Below are positions 1 through 8,378 of a DNA stretch of 36,163 nucleotides, piece after piece. The notes under the pieces were generated by a model that was not told where the DNA came from, did no database searches, and saw only the letters and a list, made by a program, of their open reading frames with translations. Source of the DNA: Cellulomonas bogoriensis 69B4 = DSM 16987 (GTDB taxonomy: Bacteria; Actinomycetota; Actinomycetes; Actinomycetales; Cellulomonadaceae); assembly GCF_000767165.1 (NCBI RefSeq), contig NZ_AXCZ01000010.1:1-36163 (forward strand). The letters are read 5' to 3'. The first letter of the stretch is position 1. Every line of letters starts with the position of its first letter. The position numbers were made by a program, and so were the translations under genes.

Positions 1-788
1 CGACGCGCGCCGCTCCCGGCCTGCGCTCGGCGCGCGGGCTGGCGTGGCGGCTGCAGCGCACCGTGCTGCTCACCTGGCTCGTGGGCCTCACCGCCATGGG
101 GGCGGCGTTCGGGTCCGTGACCGGGAGCGTGGAGGACGTCGTGGCCGAGAACGACGAGATGCTCGCCGTGCTGTCGCGCCTGGCCCCGGGTGCCACCGTC
201 ACCGACCTGTACCTGGGGTTCGTCATGGCGCTGCTGGCGATCGCCGTCGGCGCGTACACCGTCCAGGGCCTGCAGCGCATGCGCGCCGAGGAGGCCACCG
301 GGCGCCTGGAGCCGGTGCTCGCGTCCGCCACCGGGCGCACCCGCTGGATGGGTGGGCACCTGGTGCTCGTGGCCGGCGGGACCCTCGCGGTCCTCACCAC
401 CACGGGCCTGGCCGCCGGCCTCACCCACGCGGTCGCCACCGGCCGGGGCGTGGACGCCGTGCTCGAGCCCGTCGTCGGGGCGTGGGCGCAGGCACCGGCG
501 GTCCTGGCCCTGGCCGGTGTGGTGGTCGCGCTGTTCGGGCTGCTGCCCCGCGCCGGCGGCCCCGCCGCGTGGGCGCTGCTGGGCGCTGCCCTGGTCATGG
601 GTCAGCTGGGCGCCCTGCTCGACCTGCCCGGGTGGGCCCTGAACCTCTCACCGTTCACCCACGTCCCCCTGGTGCCCGCCGAGGACCTCACCGCCGCACC
701 GGTGCTGTGGCTGCTTGCCGTCGCCGCCGGCACCACCGCCCTCGGCGTGGCGACCTTCCGCCACCGGGACCTGGCGATCCCCGCCTGA
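1..788 (+). CDS. ABC-2 type permease, 5' truncated by window edge
   Basis: The reading frame is already open at base 3 and ends at a TGA at 786-788, so about 261 C-terminal residues are visible. Several strongly hydrophobic segments alternate with short loops. A segment beginning LRSARGLAWRLQR just before the first visible membrane helix resembles the mid-protein junction of the large ABC-2 exporter permeases often called polyketide-antibiotic exporters; these are usually about 500 residues with two membrane halves, so this would be the second half. Its partner ATPase would be expected upstream, outside the window. It would export a small hydrophobic compound across the cytoplasmic membrane, but the substrate cannot be told. 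The GTG at 63 is an internal codon, not a credible start. The gene converges on the GH43 gene. Confidence 0.75.
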   Translation, partial: TRAAPGLRSARGLAWRLQRTVLLTWLVGLTAMGAAFGSVTGSVEDVVAENDEMLAVLSRLAPGATVTDLYLGFVMALLAIAVGAYTVQGLQRMRAEEATGRLEPVLASATGRTRWMGGHLVLVAGGTLAVLTTTGLAAGLTHAVATGRGVDAVLEPVVGAWAQAPAVLALAGVVVALFGLLPRAGGPAAWALLGAALVMGQLGALLDLPGWALNLSPFTHVPLVPAEDLTAAPVLWLLAVAAGTTALGVATFRHRDLAIPA

Positions 789-813
789 CCCCCACCCGCC
801 CCCACGCCGGCCC

Positions 814-858
814 AACGGGGAGCACCTTGTGCGCATAGCGCATCAGGTGCTCCCCGTT
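814..858. repeat. Palindromic repeat copy A (45-bp hairpin)
   Basis: AACGGGGAGCACCT (814-827) is the exact reverse complement of AGGTGCTCCCCGTT (845-858). The 17-base centre contains a second stem, TGCGC/GCGCA, around ATA. The element lies between convergent genes and its right arm overlaps the stop codon of the GH43 gene. It could act as a bidirectional terminator, but it has no T tract. A second element with the same outer arm (GGGGAGCA/TGCTCCCC) and centre (CGCATA) lies at 15139-15179. Confidence 0.8.
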
Positions 859-1883
859 ACCCCAGGCGCGAGCCGGGCGGGCAACTCACCCGGGTTGACC
901 GTGAGGATCCGTCCGTCGGCGTCGTGGTGGAGCTCGGTGACCTTGACGGTCCGTAGGTGCGTCTGCCCGCCGGAGAGCGTGGAGTCGTGGAAGAACAGGT
1001 ACCAGCGGCCCTCGAACTCGACGATGGAGTGCTGCGTGGTCCATCCGCTCACGGGTGTCAGGACGACACCTTGGTAGACGAACGGGCCGTACGGGTTGTC
1101 CGCGGTCCCGTAGCAGATGAGGTGGGTGTCCCCGGTGGACCAGGACAGGTAGTACCGGCCGGCGTTCTTGTGCACCCAGGCGCCCTCGAAGAAGCGGCGG
1201 TCGTGGTCGTCCGCCCGCAACGGTTCCCCGCTGGGGTCGAGGATGACGACCTCACGGGTGGGCTCGGCGAGGTGCTTCATGTCCGGAGCGAGCCGGGCCA
1301 CACGCGGACCGAGCGCCGGTTCGCCGTCGGTCGGCTCGTCGTTCGCGTCGTCGAAGACGTCGTCACGGTACTTCTGCAGCTGACCGCCCCAGATCCCGCC
1401 GAAGTACAGGTAGTGCTCACCGTCGTCGTCGGGCAGGACCGCCGGGTCGATGGAGTAGGTGCCGGGAATCGGCTCAGGCTCGGGGGTGAACGGGCCTTCC
1501 GGTCGATCGCCGGTCGCAACACCGATGCGGAACAGGCCCTCCGCGGTCTTCGCCGGGAAGTAGAAGTACACCGTGCCGTCCTTGCGGACGGCGTCCGGCG
1601 CCCACATCTGACGCTCGGCCCACGGGACGTCACGGACGTGCAGCGCCTGCCCGTGGTCGACCGCCGGCCCCGCAGGGTCCTGCATCGACAGGACGTGGTA
1701 GTCCTCCATCGCGAACTGCTCACCACTGTCGTCCTTGGGGACGTCGGTGTCGATGTCGTGCGAGGGGTAGACGTACAGGACGCCGTCGAACACCCGCGCG
1801 GACGGGTCCGCGATGTGCATGTGCGTCACCAAAGGCGCCGGACCGCCCGTGGTCACCGGATCGCTCGTCATTTCCGTGCCCAC
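843..1883 (-). CDS. Glycoside hydrolase family 43 (arabinofuranosidase/xylosidase-like)
   Basis: A 346-residue protein with the five-bladed beta-propeller pattern of GH43. The three conserved acids are visible: the catalytic base in HIADPS (Asp26), the pKa-modulating Asp in SIDPAVL (Asp146), and the catalytic acid in FFEGAWVH (Glu233). The motif WAPDA near residue 94 is also typical. Family members are inverting hydrolases acting on arabinan, xylan side chains or xylo-oligosaccharides. There is no signal peptide, so it probably acts in the cytoplasm on imported oligosaccharides. The start used is a GTG with AGAGG just upstream; an ATG four codons downstream is possible. No sugar transporter or LacI-type regulator is adjacent, so the substrate stays open. 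The stop lies inside the palindrome at 814-858. Confidence 0.85.
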   Translation of the reverse strand: MGTEMTSDPVTTGGPAPLVTHMHIADPSARVFDGVLYVYPSHDIDTDVPKDDSGEQFAMEDYHVLSMQDPAGPAVDHGQALHVRDVPWAERQMWAPDAVRKDGTVYFYFPAKTAEGLFRIGVATGDRPEGPFTPEPEPIPGTYSIDPAVLPDDDGEHYLYFGGIWGGQLQKYRDDVFDDANDEPTDGEPALGPRVARLAPDMKHLAEPTREVVILDPSGEPLRADDHDRRFFEGAWVHKNAGRYYLSWSTGDTHLICYGTADNPYGPFVYQGVVLTPVSGWTTQHSIVEFEGRWYLFFHDSTLSGGQTHLRTVKVTELHHDADGRILTVNPGELPARLAPGVTGST

Positions 1884-2026
1884 GTGCCTCTACCCGCTCT
1901 CATCTCGCCGACATGCGCGGCCAGGCTACCCGGCCCAGCGGGGTCCCCCGGCACGGCGAGCCCGGCCCGGCCTGCGGTGCTGGAGGCCCGGGTGCGTGAC
2001 AGCCATGAGCACCCCAGGATGGTGGG

Positions 2027-3238
2027 ATGGATCTAGCCATCGGCGACCCGGTGGTGCAGGTCGGGGTGGTGCTCCTCACGGCACTCCTCGTGCACGTGGT
2101 GCTGGGCCGGCTTGGCCTTCCCGTCCTGCTGGGGCTGCTGGTGGCGGGGATGCTGCTCGGGCCGGGCGGCGTCGACATGGTGCCGCCGTACCCGATCGTC
2201 GAGCCGCTGGGTGAGATCGGCCTGCTCTTCGTGATGTTCACGGCCGGTCTGGAGATCGACCTCAAGGTCGTCGCCCGCAACCGGCGACCCACGGTGCTCT
2301 TCGGCCTGCTCTCCTTCGCCTGCACGGCGCTGCCGGCATTCGGCGTGGCACTCCTGCTGGGCTTCACCGTGCCGGCCGCCGTCCTGCTGGGTGCGCTGAT
2401 CTCCTCGCACACCCTGGTGGCCTACCCGATGCTGATGCGCCTGGGGCTCCAGCACCGCCTGCCCGTGATGGCAGTCGTCGGCGGCACCCTGCTGACCGAC
2501 ACGTTGGCGTTGGTGCTGCTCGCCCTGGTGCTCGGACCGGAGTTCGCCGAGACCATCCCGTTCGGCTGGGCGATACCGGTCGTGCTGCTCGCGCTCCTTG
2601 CGGCCGCCGCCCTGTGGGGTGTGCCGAGACTGGCCGCCGCCGCCCTGGGCCGTCCGACGGCCTCGCGCGCCGAGCGCTCGCTCTTCGCCATGGTCGTCCT
2701 GCTCGGCTTGGCGACGGCCACCGAGGCGATCGGCACCGAGGGCATCCTCGGGGCCTTCCTCGCCGGCATCACGCTGAACCGCGCCCTGGCCGAGCGCGAA
2801 GAGCTGCGCGAGCACGTCGAGTTCCTGGGGCGTGCCTTCTTCGTGCCGTTCTTCTTCTTCTGGACCGGCACCCTCCTCGAGCTGGCGGTCTTCCTGGAGT
2901 GGCCGGGGGTGTGGTCGCTCGCAGCGCTGCTCCTCGCCCTGGTCGTGGTGGGGAAGGGGGCCGCGGGGTGGTTCGCCGGTGCGGTGTTCGGTTACACCCG
3001 GCGCGAGCGCGTACTGATGGGCGCCCTGACGGCCCCGCAGGCCGCCGCCACCCTGGCGGTGGCGATCACCGCCCACGACGCCGGGCTGTTCACGGACGAG
3101 ATCGTCGACGCGGTCGTCGTGGTCATCTTCCTCACCTGCCTGGCCGGGCCGATCCTGACCCAGCGCATCGGCCGGCGGCTGGCCAGGGACGGGTCGGGCG
3201 GCGGACCTCCCCAGGGACGCGCGCCGGGCGGAGCCTGA
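2027..3238 (+). CDS. CPA2-family cation:proton antiporter
   Basis: A 403-residue integral membrane protein with about 12 hydrophobic segments covering almost the whole length. The early GPGGVDMVPP and GLLFVMFTAGLEIDL segments and the mid-protein GTLLTDTLALVLL segment, with an acidic residue buried in a helix, are characteristic of the Na+/H+ exchanger domain of the CPA2 (KefB/GerN-like) family. It should exchange Na+ or K+ for H+ across the cytoplasmic membrane. Unlike KefB or KefC it stops right after the membrane domain and has no C-terminal TrkA-N nucleotide-binding domain. The ATG start has AGGA about seven bases upstream. It is transcribed divergently from the GH43 gene and converges on the SDR at 3270 with a 31-bp gap holding only a weak stem (ACGGG/CCCGT). 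Confidence 0.85.
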   Translation: MDLAIGDPVVQVGVVLLTALLVHVVLGRLGLPVLLGLLVAGMLLGPGGVDMVPPYPIVEPLGEIGLLFVMFTAGLEIDLKVVARNRRPTVLFGLLSFACTALPAFGVALLLGFTVPAAVLLGALISSHTLVAYPMLMRLGLQHRLPVMAVVGGTLLTDTLALVLLALVLGPEFAETIPFGWAIPVVLLALLAAAALWGVPRLAAAALGRPTASRAERSLFAMVVLLGLATATEAIGTEGILGAFLAGITLNRALAEREELREHVEFLGRAFFVPFFFFWTGTLLELAVFLEWPGVWSLAALLLALVVVGKGAAGWFAGAVFGYTRRERVLMGALTAPQAAATLAVAITAHDAGLFTDEIVDAVVVVIFLTCLAGPILTQRIGRRLARDGSGGGPPQGRAPGGA

Positions 3239-3269
3239 GCAACGGGAACCCTGCCCGTCGTGGTGGCTC

Positions 3270-4019
3270 TCAGCGGCGCGCGATCTGGGTGTTGGACACC
3301 TGGGCGCGGGGGCGGACCACCAGGGTGTCGATGTTCACGTGGTGCGGGCGGGTGAGGGCGAAGGTGATGACGTCCGCGACGTCGTCCGCCACCAGCGGCT
3401 GGTACCCCTGGTAGACGGACGCCGCCCGCTCGGCGTCGCCACCGAACCGCACCATCGAGAACTCCTCGGTCGCGACGTTGCCCGGGGCGATGTCGATCAC
3501 ACGCACCGGTTCGCCGATCAGCTCCAGGCGCAGGGTCGTGGTGAGCATCCGCTCGGCGTGCTTGGCGCCCGTGTAGCCCGCGCCGCCCTCGTACGGTGCG
3601 ATGGCCGCGGTCGAGGTCACGACCAGCACGTCGCCGCGGCCGCTGGCGCGCAGCTGGGGCAGGAGCGCCTTGGTGACCCGCAGGGTGCCGAGCACGTTCG
3701 TCTCGTACATGCGGCGCCACCCGTCCACGTCGGCGTCCTCGACCCGGTCCAGGCCCAGCGCCCCGCCGGCGTTGTTCACCAGGGACGTCAGGCCACCGGT
3801 CGCGGCCACGTGGTCGGCGAGCCTGGTCACGTCCTCGTCCCGGGTGATGTCGACCGCGAACGGTTCGGCGCCCGTCTCGTCGGCGAGCTCGGTCAGGCGG
3901 TCCGCGCGACGGGCCACCGCGACCACACCCCACCCCTCGGCGCGCAGGCGCCGCACGGTCGCGGCACCGATCCCGGAGGACGCGCCCGTCACCACGGCAC
4001 GCAACGGTCGGTCGGTCAT
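3270..4019 (-). CDS. YdfG-type SDR, probable malonic semialdehyde reductase
   Basis: A 250-residue classical short-chain dehydrogenase. It has TGASSGIG (11-18) for NADP(H) binding, NNAG (82-85), and the catalytic Ser136, Tyr149 and Lys153. The C-terminal stretch with EFSMVRFGGD and HHVNIDTLVVRP is the signature of the E. coli YdfG / serine 3-dehydrogenase subgroup. YdfG is known to reduce malonic semialdehyde to 3-hydroxypropionate, which is the detoxifying last step of uracil catabolism. The ATG overlaps the aminotransferase stop as ATGA, so the two genes are translationally coupled and this is the last gene of the nine-gene operon. That fits an aminotransferase producing malonic semialdehyde from beta-alanine. 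A longer open frame upstream is antisense or out-of-context sequence and was trimmed. Confidence 0.85.
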   Translation of the reverse strand: MTDRPLRAVVTGASSGIGAATVRRLRAEGWGVVAVARRADRLTELADETGAEPFAVDITRDEDVTRLADHVAATGGLTSLVNNAGGALGLDRVEDADVDGWRRMYETNVLGTLRVTKALLPQLRASGRGDVLVVTSTAAIAPYEGGAGYTGAKHAERMLTTTLRLELIGEPVRVIDIAPGNVATEEFSMVRFGGDAERAASVYQGYQPLVADDVADVITFALTRPHHVNIDTLVVRPRAQVSNTQIARR

Positions 4020-5404
4020 GAGGTCTCCTCGTCGATGGTCGCGTCGATGTCCGTCAGCACCGCGTCCAGGGCCTCCAGGGCCCGGTGGACCTCGGCATCG
4101 GTGACGACGCATGGGGGCACCACGTGGATGCGGTTCTCCACGAGGAAGGCAAGCATGCCCCGCTCCAGCAGGCCCGTCCGAACCCTGCCCATGACACCGG
4201 CCCCCACAGGCTCCCGGGTCGCGCGGTCGGTCACGAGCTCCACCGCCCAGAACACCCCCAGACCGCGCACCTCACCCACGCACGGGTGCTCGGCCGCCAG
4301 GCGCGCGAGGCCGGGACCCAGGACGTCGGCCCCCACCCGTGCCGCGTTCAGGACCACCCCCTCCTGCTCCATGGCCTCGACCGCCGCGACGATCGAGGCC
4401 ATGGCCAGGGGGTGCCCGGAGTACGTGAGCCCCCCGGGGAAGACGCGGTCCTCGAACGTGGCCGCGACCTCCTCGGAGACGATCACCCCACCGACGGGCA
4501 CGTACCCGGAGTTCACACCCTTGGCGAAGGTCACCAGGTCCGGGCGCACACCCCAGTGGTCCAGCGCGAACCACGCCCCCGTGCGCCCGAACCCGGCCAT
4601 CACCTCGTCGAGCACCAGCAGGACCCCGTACCGGTCGGCGACCTCCCGCACCCCCGCCAGGTACCCCGGTGGGGGGACCAGGACCCCGGCCGTCCCCGGC
4701 ACGGTCTCCAGCAGGATCGCCGCGACGGACTCCGGCCCCTCCGCCTGGATCACCCGCTCCAGGTGGTGGACGGCGCGTTCGGCCTCCTCCTGGGGGGTGC
4801 TCGCCCAGAACTCGCTGCGGTACGGGTACGGCCCGAACACGTGCACGTGACCCCGGGCGTACTCGTTGGGCACCCGCCGCCAGTCACCCGTCGCGACCAC
4901 CGCCGCGCCGGTGTTGCCGTGGTACGAGCGGTACGTCGACACCACCTTGTCCCGGCCGGTGTGCACCCGGGCCATCCGGATCGCGTTCTCGTTGGCGTCC
5001 GCCCCACCGTTGGTGAAGAAGACCTTCGCCATGCCGGGCGGGGCGTGCCGCAGCACCGCCTGGGCCGCCCGCCCGCGCACCAGCGCCGCGTGCGCCGGTG
5101 ACACGGTCGGCAGCACGGCCGCCTGCTCCTGGATCGCCGCCACCACCGCCGGGTGGCAGTGCCCGATGTTGACGTTGACGAGCTGGCTGGACAGGTCCAG
5201 GTACCGGCGCCCGTCGTGGTCCCACACCTCGCTGCCCCGCCCGCCCGCGACCGCCAGGGGTGTCAGCGACCCCTGCGCGGACCAGGAGTGGAAGACGTGG
5301 GCACGGTCGAGCTCGACGCTCGTCGCGCCCTCGTCCACCGGTGCCGCCGGCGCTGCTGGCGACGGTACGGCTGACGGTGCGGGTGACGCTGCTGGCGGGG
5401 TCAT
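4016..5404 (-). CDS. Class III PLP aminotransferase (beta-alanine/omega-amino acid type)
   Basis: A 462-residue fold-type I transaminase. It has the cofactor loop FFTNGGADANENAIRMAR (129-146), Tyr161-His162-Gly163, the Asp266-Glu267 pair in LVLDEVMAGFGRTG, and the PLP-binding Lys295 in FAKGVNSGY. Class III enzymes of this type move the amino group of omega-amino acids such as beta-alanine to pyruvate or 2-oxoglutarate. With the neighbouring dihydropyrimidinase, amidohydrolase and YdfG-like SDR, beta-alanine to malonic semialdehyde is the likely reaction; this is inferred from context. The ATG is preceded by GGGAGG at good spacing, so the Ala/Pro-rich first 25 residues appear genuine though unusual. 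It sits 43 bp after the binding-protein gene and overlaps the SDR by four bases. Confidence 0.88.
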   Translation of the reverse strand: MTPPAASPAPSAVPSPAAPAAPVDEGATSVELDRAHVFHSWSAQGSLTPLAVAGGRGSEVWDHDGRRYLDLSSQLVNVNIGHCHPAVVAAIQEQAAVLPTVSPAHAALVRGRAAQAVLRHAPPGMAKVFFTNGGADANENAIRMARVHTGRDKVVSTYRSYHGNTGAAVVATGDWRRVPNEYARGHVHVFGPYPYRSEFWASTPQEEAERAVHHLERVIQAEGPESVAAILLETVPGTAGVLVPPPGYLAGVREVADRYGVLLVLDEVMAGFGRTGAWFALDHWGVRPDLVTFAKGVNSGYVPVGGVIVSEEVAATFEDRVFPGGLTYSGHPLAMASIVAAVEAMEQEGVVLNAARVGADVLGPGLARLAAEHPCVGEVRGLGVFWAVELVTDRATREPVGAGVMGRVRTGLLERGMLAFLVENRIHVVPPCVVTDAEVHRALEALDAVLTDIDATIDEETS

Positions 5405-5447
5405 CGGTCCTCCCGGTGGGCGGTGCGGCGGGCCAGGGACGGCGGGG

Positions 5448-6608
5448 TCAGGCGCCGCCGGGGTTGAGGGTCACCTCGATCGGCTCGAACTGCTCACCGG
5501 TCACGTCCACGCCCTCCTCCTCGAGCTCGGCGAGCGCACGCTCGACGAACTCGTTGGTGTAGGCGTTCTCCGGCGGCTCGGAGCTGATGATCGTCGCGCC
5601 GGTCTCGTTGGACGTCTCCAGCGCCATGGCGACGGTCGCGTCCCACGCGGCCGGGTCGACGGTGCCGATGCCGCCGGTGGTGGACGGCCAGATCAGCCTG
5701 TTGACCTCGTTGGTCATCCACAGCTGGTGGCTGGTACCGAGGGTCGAGCCCGCCGCGGTGACGATCTCGGCGGCCTGCTCGGGGTTGTCGCGGGCGAACA
5801 CCCACCCCTGCAACGACGCCTTGAGGAACGCGACGGTCGTCTCCTGGTAGTCCTCGTCGGACTCCAGGCGCTCGGCGTCCGCCCAGATCGCGTCCTGGAG
5901 CATGGCCGTGCCGACCTCGTTCCAGTCGATGACGGTGAAGTCCTCCGGCTGGTACAGCTCACCGGTCTCGGGGTTCTCGGCCTCCAGGAGCTGGGCGTAC
6001 TCGTTGTACGTCATCGCCTGCGCGGCGTCGATGTCACCGGACAGCAACGCGTTCATGTCGAACGCCTGCTGCACGATCTCGAAGTCCTCCACACCGGCCT
6101 GGTTCAGCCCGGCGAACAGCTCCCACTCGTTGCCGTAGCCCCAGCTGCCGATCTGCCTGCCCTCGAGGTCCTCCACCGTGGTGATCCCCGAGTCGGCGAA
6201 CGCCACCTGCAGGGTCGCGGAGCGTTCGAAGATCTGCGCGACGTTCGTGATCTGCGCGCCCTGCTCGATGGACCCGAGCACCTTGGGCACCCACGCGATC
6301 GCGTAGTCGACCTCACCGTTGGCCAGGGCGTCCTGCGGGACGATGTCCCCACCGCTGGGGACGATCGTGACGTCCAGACCCTCCTCGGCGTAGTACCCCT
6401 GGTCCAGGGCCGCGTAGTAGCCCGCGAACTGGGCCTGCGTCAGCCACTGCAGCTGCAGGGTCACCGGGGTCAGGTCCCCGTCGGCCTCGGCTGTCGTCCC
6501 GGGGGCCGGGTCCTGGCCGGGGGTCTCCTCGTCGGTCACGGTGCAGCCGGTCAGCGCGACCGCTGCCACACCGACCGCGGCGATCCGTGCGCGTGTGGTT
6601 CTCCTCAT
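5448..6608 (-). CDS. THI5/NMT1-type ABC substrate-binding lipoprotein
   Basis: A 386-residue secreted lipoprotein. The N-terminus has basic residues, a short hydrophobic stretch and a lipobox ending LTGC with Cys22 as the lipidation site. The mature part begins with VTLQLQWLTQAQFAGYYAALDQGYY, diagnostic of the NMT1/THI5-like (ThiY/SsuA/TauA) binding proteins that deliver pyrimidines, riboflavin precursors, sulfonates or similar compounds. The many Trp and acidic residues suit a polar heterocycle. The ATG at 6608 was chosen over an upstream in-frame start because the lipoprotein signal begins there and GAGGTGAGG precedes it. It is encoded with two permeases and an ATPase, so it defines the importer. 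A dihydropyrimidine, uracil or hydantoin ligand is inferred only from the operon. Confidence 0.88.
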   Translation of the reverse strand: MRRTTRARIAAVGVAAVALTGCTVTDEETPGQDPAPGTTAEADGDLTPVTLQLQWLTQAQFAGYYAALDQGYYAEEGLDVTIVPSGGDIVPQDALANGEVDYAIAWVPKVLGSIEQGAQITNVAQIFERSATLQVAFADSGITTVEDLEGRQIGSWGYGNEWELFAGLNQAGVEDFEIVQQAFDMNALLSGDIDAAQAMTYNEYAQLLEAENPETGELYQPEDFTVIDWNEVGTAMLQDAIWADAERLESDEDYQETTVAFLKASLQGWVFARDNPEQAAEIVTAAGSTLGTSHQLWMTNEVNRLIWPSTTGGIGTVDPAAWDATVAMALETSNETGATIISSEPPENAYTNEFVERALAELEEEGVDVTGEQFEPIEVTLNPGGA

Positions 6609-6729
6609 GTCCCTCACCTCTTCTGCTGGGTGCTCGTGCTGGTGGTCGTGCGGGGGGCAACTCGACCGACCTGACGTCCTCGGCAGGTGGACCTCCAGGG
6701 GGTGGCGTGCGGCCACCGGCGACGGACCA

Positions 6730-7539
6730 TCAGCGGCTCACCACCGGTGCCGTGCGGCGCCGCACGAGGTGCTCCAGCGCCAGGGTCACGCCGTAGAACA
6801 CCAGTCCCACGACCACACCACCGACCACGAACGCCCACGCCCGGGCGTAGTTGCTGCCCGCGGCGGCGGTGGTGATGAACGACCCGATCCCGGTGCGCGG
6901 CCCACCGAAGTACTCGGCGACGATCGCGGAGATCACCGCCAGCGACGACGCCAGCCGCAACCCGGTGAACACGAACGGCAGCGCGGTGGGGATGGTCAGG
7001 GTGCGCGTCACCTGCCTGCGGGTGGCCGCGTACACGCGCAGCAGGTCACGGTGCACCGGCCGGGTCTGACGCAGACCACGCAACGTGGTGACGAACACCG
7101 GCACGAACGCCGCCACCGCGGCCACCACCCACCTGGCGGTCTCCGCGGCGGCACCGAACATCGTGTACAGGACGGGGGCGAGCGCCACGATCGGGACCAC
7201 CGCCAGGCCGGCGACCATCGGGGCCAGGACCCTGTCCACCGACCGTGCCATCCCCGCCAGGATCGCCGCCCCCACACCCACCAGCGCCCCGATGACCAGG
7301 CCGACCAGGGCGTTGGTGCCCGTCACCACGATCGCCCCCGACAACGTCGGCCACATGGCCTGCACCTCACCGGCGATCGCCCGGGGGCTGGGGAGCAGGA
7401 ACGGGGGGATCTGCGCGGTCACCACCGCGACCTCCCACACCACCAGCAGCCCACCGGCCAGCAGCACCGGTGCCGCGACCCGCGGCAGGGCCTCGCGGGC
7501 CACCGTCGTGCCGCGGCCCCCTGCCGTCGGGGCGCTCAC
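6730..7539 (-). CDS. ABC importer permease (BPD_transp_1)
   Basis: A 269-residue inner-membrane permease with six predicted helices. The cytoplasmic EAA-type loop is seen at AATRRQVTRTLTIPTALPFVFTGLRLA, which docks on the ATPase. The family is that of SsuC/TauC/ThiX-type permeases. It starts with GTG, and the GTGA at 7539-7536 overlaps the ATPase stop, showing translational coupling. It is paired with a second, different permease at 8375-9274, so the membrane pore is probably a heterodimer rather than the homodimer usual in this family. The 121-bp gap to the binding-protein gene is the longest inside the operon and could hold a processing site or internal promoter, although no clear one is visible. 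Confidence 0.88.
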   Translation of the reverse strand: MSAPTAGGRGTTVAREALPRVAAPVLLAGGLLVVWEVAVVTAQIPPFLLPSPRAIAGEVQAMWPTLSGAIVVTGTNALVGLVIGALVGVGAAILAGMARSVDRVLAPMVAGLAVVPIVALAPVLYTMFGAAAETARWVVAAVAAFVPVFVTTLRGLRQTRPVHRDLLRVYAATRRQVTRTLTIPTALPFVFTGLRLASSLAVISAIVAEYFGGPRTGIGSFITTAAAGSNYARAWAFVVGGVVVGLVFYGVTLALEHLVRRRTAPVVSR

Positions 7540-8378
7540 CGGTTCTCCACCCCGACCACCCGTGCCGGCTCCCCGCCGTGCAGGGCCGCACGTACCTCGG
7601 TGACCGCGTCGAAGTACGCCCCGTCCTGCCGCAGGGTGTCCTCACGTGCCGCACCGGCACCCAGCCGCACGTCCACCACCTGCTGGATCCGGCCGGGCCG
7701 GGCCGACATCACCACCACCCGGTCCGAGAGGAACACCGCCTCGGGGATCGAGTGGGTCACGAACACCACCGCCGCCCTCGTCTGGGCGCAGATGCGGGTG
7801 AGCTCGACCTGCAGGCGCTCGCGAGTCATCTCGTCCAGCGCCCCGAACGGCTCGTCCATGAGCAGCAGGCTCGGCTCCTCGGCGAACGCCCGGGCGATCG
7901 CGACCCGTTGCTGCATGCCCCCGGAGAGCTGGTCGGGGAAGTGGTCGGCGAAGTCGGCCAGCCCCACGAGCTCCAGCAGGTGCTCGGCCCGTGCCCGGCG
8001 CTCGGCCCTGCCGGTGCCGTGCAGACCCAGAGGGAGCTCGACGTTGGCGCGGACCGTCCGCCACGGCAGCAGGCCGGCCTGCTGGAACGCGATCCCGTAG
8101 TCGTGGGCCAACCGTGCCTGCTCGGGGCTGCGACCGAACACGGTGATGCTGCCGGCGGTGGGGGTGTCCAGGTCGGCCACCAGGCGCAGCAGGGTGCTCT
8201 TGCCGCACCCGGAGGGCCCGATGAGGGACACGAACTCGCCGGCGGCGACGGTCAGGTCCACCTCGTCGAGGGCGACGACGGGACCGGCCTGGCGACCAGA
8301 GCCGAACACCCGGCTCACGGACCGGACCTCCACGGCCGCGGCGCGCTGGTCGGTGGGGGGCTCACCTGGGGTGGTCAT
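7536..8378 (-). CDS. ABC importer ATP-binding subunit
   Basis: A 280-residue ABC ATPase of the nitrate/sulfonate/taurine class. Walker A is GPSGCGKST, the Q-loop is in FQQAGLLPW, the signature is LSGGMQQR, Walker B is LLLMDEPFGALDE, and the switch histidine is in FVTHSIPEA. It powers the importer formed with the two flanking permeases and the lipoprotein. The ATG at 8378-8376 overlaps the stop of the upstream permease (ATGA), and its own stop overlaps the next permease start (GTGA). The frame stays open far upstream to 9029, but that extension is antisense shadow of the permease and was discarded. Confidence 0.92.
   Translation of the reverse strand: MTTPGEPPTDQRAAAVEVRSVSRVFGSGRQAGPVVALDEVDLTVAAGEFVSLIGPSGCGKSTLLRLVADLDTPTAGSITVFGRSPEQARLAHDYGIAFQQAGLLPWRTVRANVELPLGLHGTGRAERRARAEHLLELVGLADFADHFPDQLSGGMQQRVAIARAFAEEPSLLLMDEPFGALDEMTRERLQVELTRICAQTRAAVVFVTHSIPEAVFLSDRVVVMSARPGRIQQVVDVRLGAGAAREDTLRQDGAYFDAVTEVRAALHGGEPARVVGVENR

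Noticed and set aside
957-2036. 359-codon plus-strand open frame
   Set aside because: It is antisense to the GH43 gene, whose catalytic residues are all present; long shadow frames are expected at this GC content.
3235-3275. Terminator between the antiporter and SDR genes
   Set aside because: Only a 5-bp stem (ACGGG/CCCGT) with a loose outer match is present; too weak to call.
3339-4850. 503-codon plus-strand open frame
   Set aside because: It is antisense to the SDR and aminotransferase, with a low-complexity translation unlike any family.
4866-6674. 602-codon plus-strand open frame
   Set aside because: Opposite the aminotransferase and binding-protein genes, both clearly real; composition is typical of antisense GC-rich frames.
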